Assembly (NCBI GenBank): GCA_022823235.1
Contig: JAJDXO010000041.1
Span: 1 to 64,000 of the forward strand
Direction of reading: 5' to 3'
Length of the DNA: 64,000 bases
Source: Rhodospirillales bacterium
GTDB taxonomy: Bacteria > Pseudomonadota > Alphaproteobacteria > Rhodospirillales > UBA2165
The notes below the pieces were generated by a model, which saw only the letters and a program-made list of their open reading frames with translations, was not told where the DNA came from and did no database searches. Shown piece after piece: positions 54,273 through 64,000 of the stretch. Position numbers and translations under genes: made by a program. Each line of letters opens with the position of its first letter. Positions within the stretch are counted from its first letter, which is position 1.

Positions 54273-56057
54273 AATTCCCGATTGGTGCTCTTCGTCCCGC
54301 GCTTCGACCAGCGCGCGGTTATAGGCGACCATCACTTCGGTCTCGTGCAGCGTCCCCTGGAACTTCATCGATGTGTGGTCGTCGACGACGGCGATGTAAT
54401 GCTCGCCCGAATCCCGGATCAGCTTGTTCGCCGTCTGGAGGTCGTCGTCGAGATCGATGACCGGCGGGTGCAGCCGCGCGACATCGCCCGCGTTGATCAG
54501 ATTGTCCATGTCGAGGTCGGATTCGAAGGCGATATCATGGAGATCGTGCAGGGTGATGGTGCCGAACAGCTCCCCGTCCTCCTTGAGCACGAACAGTTCT
54601 CCCGTCGGCGATTCCTGTAGCAGGTGGCGGATTTCGGCGATGCCGGCGGACACCGGAACGGTCTCGCTCTCCTTGGTCATTACGGTGCTGACCTTGATGG
54701 AGCGCAACAGCGCGGCTTCGAACCCGCCCTTGAGGTCGAGACCGGCCCGCTCGAGCTGCCAGCTGAAGAAGGATCGGCCGTTGAACTGCTGCACCATCAC
54801 CGTCGAGATGACCACGGCGACCATCACCGCAATGGTCAGGGGGTAGTTGTCGGTCAGCTCGAAAACGATCAGGGTCGTCGAGATGGGGGCGCCGAGCACG
54901 GCCGCGGCCACCGCGCCCATGCCGATGATGGTATAGGCGCCGGGGCCGGAGGAGAGGTCGGGAAAGATGCTGGTGGCGACGATGCCGTAGGCCCCGCCCA
55001 GCATGGCCCCGACCATCAGCGACGGCGTGAAGATGCCGCCGCCGAACCCGCCGCCGAGACTGAGCGCGGTCGCGACTATCTTGGCGAACACCAGGGCGAT
55101 GAGGAACTGCAGCGGAATAATGGTCTGCATGGCGTCGTTGGTCGCCGCGTATCCCACGCCCAGCACCTGGGGAAACACCAAGGCGATCAGCCCGACCAGG
55201 AATCCGGCGATGGCCGGGTGGGTCCAGGTGGGGCCGGGCAGCTTCTTGAACTGATCTTCGGCCACCATCACCGAGCGCATCAGAATGATGGCCGTAATTC
55301 CGCTGGCAATGCCCAGGCCGATGACGGCGGGGAACTCCCAGATCGACACCAGCGACTGCTCGAAGACGCTGAATGCCGGAAAGTCGCCGAAATAGGCGCG
55401 GGCGAATATGGTCCCGACCACGCTCGCGATAACGATCGGCGCGAAGGCGCTGAGGGCAAAATGGCCGACCACCACCTCGTGGGCGAACAAGGCGCCGGCG
55501 ATGGGGGCGTTGAACGACGCGGCGACCGCGGCGGCCGCGCCGCAGCCCAGCAGGGCGCGCGACAGGGATCGCGTCAGGTGCAATCGCCGGGCGACCCAGG
55601 CGCCCAAGGTGGCGCCCAGGTGGATGGCCGGACCTTCCCGGCCGACCGACGCCCCCGAACCGATCGAAACGACGCTCGCCACCGCCGCCCCGAAGCCTTC
55701 GCGAATGGTCATGCGTCCGCCGCGGAGCGCGCTCGCCTCGATGACCTTGGCGACGCTTTGCGGCTTTTTCTCGGGCATGACCCAGTAAATGAACAATCCG
55801 ACGATCAGCCCGCCGGCCGTGGGCACCAGCAGGACGACCCACCAGGCCAGGTCGGAGGCCATGGAAAAGATGCTTTCCTCGGGTGAGCCGAAGCCGATGG
55901 TCTGGACCCAATCGATGCCTTCGCGGATCAGGATGGTGCCGATGCCGGCCAACGCGCCGACGACGACGGCCAGCACCACGAGAATGAGCTGATCGTTCCT
56001 GATGATCCGGCGTGCCCGCATGAGCAGCCGGCTAGGCCGCAATTGGCGTCCGAACAT
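54270..56057 (-). CDS. CLC-family chloride channel/antiporter with C-terminal CBS pair
   Basis: This 595-residue membrane protein has the CLC core of about ten membrane helices, with the gating Glu in GSGASVGREGPAIHLGA and the late selectivity segment GGFGGGIFTPSLMVGAMLGG. The last 150 or so residues form two CBS domains (VMTKESETVPVSAGIAEIRHL and HPPVIDLDDDLQTANKL), which often bind adenine nucleotides and regulate transport. Whether it is a channel or a proton antiporter cannot be told. Its TAG stop lies in the right end of the MITE-like element. Confidence 0.93.
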   Translation of the reverse strand: MFGRQLRPSRLLMRARRIIRNDQLILVVLAVVVGALAGIGTILIREGIDWVQTIGFGSPEESIFSMASDLAWWVVLLVPTAGGLIVGLFIYWVMPEKKPQSVAKVIEASALRGGRMTIREGFGAAVASVVSIGSGASVGREGPAIHLGATLGAWVARRLHLTRSLSRALLGCGAAAAVAASFNAPIAGALFAHEVVVGHFALSAFAPIVIASVVGTIFARAYFGDFPAFSVFEQSLVSIWEFPAVIGLGIASGITAIILMRSVMVAEDQFKKLPGPTWTHPAIAGFLVGLIALVFPQVLGVGYAATNDAMQTIIPLQFLIALVFAKIVATALSLGGGFGGGIFTPSLMVGAMLGGAYGIVATSIFPDLSSGPGAYTIIGMGAVAAAVLGAPISTTLIVFELTDNYPLTIAVMVAVVISTVMVQQFNGRSFFSWQLERAGLDLKGGFEAALLRSIKVSTVMTKESETVPVSAGIAEIRHLLQESPTGELFVLKEDGELFGTITLHDLHDIAFESDLDMDNLINAGDVARLHPPVIDLDDDLQTANKLIRDSGEHYIAVVDDHTSMKFQGTLHETEVMVAYNRALVEARDEEHQSGI

Positions 56058-56328
56058 TCCTCAATCGAATCAACGGATTACGAACAATACAGTAATACGC
56101 GCCCGGGCCGCGGACTGCAACATGGTGTGCGCCGGTCGTACGGCCGGAAGCGCCTTTATGGTTTGGGTAAGATCGGGATAGCCGTTGCGGAAGAAAAGGA
56201 ACCGGACGGTAAAATTGTATTTCGGTTTTCAACACCATCGCGAATTCCAATTAACCGCAAAACCCGTCCGGTTGATGGGGCGGCGGGGTGCCGTTAGGGT
56301 TGCGGACAGACAGCAAAGGTGAGCCCGC

Positions 56329-57201
56329 ATGGTCAACCCGGCGCAGCGCCTGGCAACCAACGCCGACGGCGAGTTTTTCGTCGATTCGTCCTGTATCGAC
56401 TGCGAAGCCTGCCGGTGGGTGGCGCCGGACAGTTTCGACGGTGACGGGGCGTACTCCCGGGTCTACAGGCAGCCCGACGACGACGGCCAGGTCCGGCAGG
56501 CATTGATGGCATTGCTGACCTGTCCCGTCTCGGCCATCGGCAGCAAGAGCAAACACGACATGTCGGCCGCCAAGGCGGCGTTCCCCGAGCATCTGGCGGA
56601 CGGGGTCTATTACTGCGGCTATCACTCGAGCGCGTCCTACGGCGCGTCCAGCTATTTCATCCGCCGGCCTCACGGAAACGTGCTGGTCGATTCTCCCCGG
56701 TTCGCCCGCGACCTGGTCAATCGGCTGGAGGCGCTGGGCGGCGTCGACATCATGTTCCTGAGCCACCGGGACGACGTCGCCGACCATCAGAAGTTCGCCG
56801 ATTATTTCGGCTGCCGGCGCATCATGCACGCAGACGACATGGGCGGCGGAACCCGGATGTTCGAACAGCCGGTCGACGGCGCCGATCCCGTCGCCCTCGG
56901 CGACGACCTGCTGATGATTCCCGTGCCCGGCCACACCCGGGGATCGGCCTGTCTGCTCTTTGGGGAACGCTTCCTGTTCACCGGCGATCATCTGTGGTGG
57001 AGCCCCGACCAGGAGCGCCTCCGCGCCGGCCGGCGGGTGTGCTGGTACGACTGGCGGACCCAGATCCAATCCATGGAACGCCTCAGGGACTACCGGTTTT
57101 CCTGGGTTCTGCCGGGCCATGGCTGGCGCCATGAGGTTGGCGCGGCGGACACGCCCGCGGCGCTCGACGAATGCATCGCCTGGATGAAGTCGGTCGCCTA
57201 A
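56329..57201 (+). CDS. Ferredoxin-metallo-beta-lactamase fusion protein
   Basis: This 290-residue protein joins an N-terminal ferredoxin-like domain, with four cysteines C22, C25, C28 (SCIDCEACRW) and C64 (LLTCPVSAIG) that could bind one [4Fe-4S] cluster, to a metallo-beta-lactamase fold. The metal motif is in FLSHRDDVADH (H146, D148, D152, H153), where the usual second His is replaced by Asp, and later ligands occur in PVPGHTRGSACLLF, FLFTGDHLWW and VLPGHGW. AAGGTGAG precedes the ATG. It could be a redox-controlled hydrolase, but no substrate is known. Confidence 0.87.
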   Translation: MVNPAQRLATNADGEFFVDSSCIDCEACRWVAPDSFDGDGAYSRVYRQPDDDGQVRQALMALLTCPVSAIGSKSKHDMSAAKAAFPEHLADGVYYCGYHSSASYGASSYFIRRPHGNVLVDSPRFARDLVNRLEALGGVDIMFLSHRDDVADHQKFADYFGCRRIMHADDMGGGTRMFEQPVDGADPVALGDDLLMIPVPGHTRGSACLLFGERFLFTGDHLWWSPDQERLRAGRRVCWYDWRTQIQSMERLRDYRFSWVLPGHGWRHEVGAADTPAALDECIAWMKSVA

Positions 57202-57707
57202 TTGTTGTTGATCTCCGATGAGATCGCCGGCCCCCCTTGAAGGGTCTGCAGAACGACGCAATAGCGCTCGGTCAGCTTCAGCAGCGTCGCGAGCCGATCC
57301 GGCGCGGCATCGGTTTTCAGGTCAAAGAACAGGCGAATATGGGTGAACCCGACCGGCGCGGTCTTGTCGACGCCCAGGGTGCCGCGAAAATCGAGGTCGC
57401 CCTCGGCCCGGACCGCGCCGGACTCGATAGGGATTTCCATCGCCGTCGCCACCGCCGTCATGGTGACCCCGGCGCACGCCGCCAGGGTTTGCAGCAGCAT
57501 ATCGCCGGAACAGGCCCAGCTCCCGTCTCCGCCCGCCGCCGGATGAAGCCCGGCATCGGCAACACCGAAACCCATATCGACCCGGCAGGAAAGATTTTCG
57601 GGCGCCAGTACGCCTTCGCCATGCAGGACCCGCATGGCCGCCCCCGGTTCATCCCTGTATTTGGCTTTCAATGGGGACTGGCGTTCTCTCAGTTGCTGGG
57701 CGTTCAT
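57198..57707 (-). CDS. OsmC-family protein
   Basis: This 169-residue protein belongs to the OsmC/Ohr family of thiol peroxidases. The family helix with two cysteines is GSWACSGDMLLQTLAACAGVTM (in part), with a third at RYCVVLQTL near the end. In OsmC proteins such a Cys pair reduces organic hydroperoxides. The ATG at 57707 has GGGAGG upstream, so I prefer it to the longer frame at 57788. Its stop overlaps the convergent fusion protein gene by four bases. Confidence 0.88.
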   Translation of the reverse strand: MNAQQLRERQSPLKAKYRDEPGAAMRVLHGEGVLAPENLSCRVDMGFGVADAGLHPAAGGDGSWACSGDMLLQTLAACAGVTMTAVATAMEIPIESGAVRAEGDLDFRGTLGVDKTAPVGFTHIRLFFDLKTDAAPDRLATLLKLTERYCVVLQTLQGGPAISSEINNN

Positions 57708-57754
57708 CGGTAACCTCCCGGGATTTTGAGCGGCGGGAGGGATTAATAGCCGCT

Positions 57755-63391
<5,637 letters not shown>

Positions 63392-63425
63392 AGCGGCATC
63401 TCAACTTCGAAAAGATATATGATCG

Positions 63426-63443
63426 TATAAAGATATCTTTATA
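63426..63443. promoter_or_regulatory. Perfect 18-bp palindrome, probable operator of the methionine operon
   Basis: TATAAAGATATCTTTATA reads the same on both strands. It lies 35 bases upstream of the ArsR-methyltransferase start, and a related half site AAAGATATAT occurs at 63411-63420. Position and symmetry suit autoregulation by the dimeric winged-helix protein. Confidence 0.75.
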
Positions 63444-63867
63444 TTTATCAAGTACCGATTCGGGCAATTGAACAACTCTATTTTACCGCGATTTCCGGTA
63501 GATACCCGGCCTCGGTGCCGCTCGGCTGTTCGCCGGTCTGTTCGGCTCCAATGACCAACGCGGGAAGCGTTCGAAAACGGTATGAATTCCATGGGCTTAG
63601 GGTAAGGTGTGACATACTCGCCACAGGCCTGTTCCCTCCACCAATTGGGGGACTTCCGCCACTGGCGTATTCCATATCTCTATGATATCGACACGGTTGT
63701 GGTTTCGACGTCACATAGTTGGTGCGAACCTTGGTGGCCGGTCTCGGTTACGGGTTTGATTCGCTACCCCTCGATACGAGATTGTCTATGAGGCGTCGGC
63801 GTGGATTTGGCTTCTCTCCGCGCTCGGCGGCGGTGGGTCAACTTGGAGATCGGTGGAATTAGGCGAA
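63444..63867. other. Intergenic region with no supported gene
   Basis: These 424 bases between the operator of the methionine operon and the lipoprotein gene contain only short open frames without convincing starts. No riboswitch, terminator or repeat stands out. Confidence 0.5.
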
Positions 63868-63888
63868 ATGACGGGCCCGGGTAACGTA

Positions 63889-64000
63889 ATGGAGTTCGTT
63901 CGGCGCGCCGCCATGGTCTTCGCGGTTGCCGTCCTGGCGGGGTGCGCCGCCGCACCGGCCAACGACCCCGAAGCCCTCGCCGAATACCAAGAGATAAACG
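63889..64000 (+). CDS. Lipoprotein, probably MlaA/VacJ type, partial
   Basis: Only 37 codons are in the window. They give MEFVRRAAMVFAVAVLAGC, a short lipoprotein signal with lipobox LAGC (Cys 19), then APANDPEALAEYQEIN. The Ala/Pro stretch followed by an acidic DPEAxAEYxEIN segment resembles the start of mature MlaA, the outer-membrane lipoprotein that removes misplaced phospholipids. An in-frame ATG at 63868 would add seven residues. The identity depends on sequence beyond the edge. Confidence 0.6.
   Translation, partial: MEFVRRAAMVFAVAVLAGCAAAPANDPEALAEYQEIN

Overview
The window is a gene-dense, high-GC stretch of an alphaproteobacterial chromosome, most like an uncultured Rhodospirillales-type lineage. 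The taxonomic call is inferred from gene content: an aapJQMP amino-acid uptake operon, a class II DAHP synthase, citramalate synthase, an ArsR-methyltransferase/metF/metH operon, TIGR02281-type aspartic protease, and typical alphaproteobacterial palindromic intergenic repeats. No phage, IS transposase, CRISPR array or rRNA is visible. Most genes are ordinary metabolism, arranged in short operons on both strands.

Layout. 1-3 kb (minus): CDGSH protein, small lipoprotein, then gcvT-gcvH-gcvPA, with gcvPA running off the left edge. 3-13 kb: rnhA, trmJ, cimA, a membrane aspartic protease, cysS, a flavin-dependent (LLM) oxidoreductase, an FAH-family hydrolase, hisI, a 52-residue ArfA-type ribosome-rescue factor, and glutamine-dependent nadE overlapping arfA tail to tail. 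13-23 kb: a MetE/UROD-like protein, a lone molybdopterin-binding xanthine dehydrogenase-family subunit, gloA, a Tat-exported aldo/keto reductase, class II DAHP synthase, a periplasmic-binding-like protein, gor and two overlapping c-type cytochromes. 23-25 kb: a D-2-hydroxyacid dehydrogenase whose natural start codon appears to be ATC, next to a conspicuously AT-rich island coding for one secreted orphan protein. 25-33 kb: glmS, glmU, gph, an LVIVD beta-propeller protein, a GMC oxidoreductase, rpiA and an EF-hand protein. 34-39 kb: tRNA-Val(CAC) with a strong promoter, the aapJQMP operon and a TlpA-like thioredoxin. 39-45 kb: an arylsulfotransferase-like propeller protein followed by a four-gene Opp/Dpp-type ABC transporter without its binding protein. 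45-50 kb: maiA, a PDR-type reductase, pcaF, an adrenodoxin-reductase-like flavoprotein, a membrane protein, prmA. 50-57 kb: uvrD, an HtrA-like protein lacking two of three catalytic residues, a CLC channel with CBS domains, a ferredoxin/metallo-beta-lactamase fusion and an OsmC protein. 57-63.4 kb: the methionine operon (ArsR-methyltransferase, metF, metH) behind a perfect 18-bp palindrome. The right edge holds the start of a lipoprotein, probably MlaA.

The most unusual signal is a pair of MITE-like elements (30435-30657 and 54076-54272) with matching terminal inverted repeats flanked by TA. In both, the left TA is the first two bases of the stop codon of the upstream gene; at the second copy the right end also forms the stop codon of the convergent CLC gene. 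The interiors carry different nested palindromic repeat modules. Other points worth a check are the ATC start, the AT-rich island, the HtrA-like pseudoprotease, the natively short ArfA and the methionine-operon operator.
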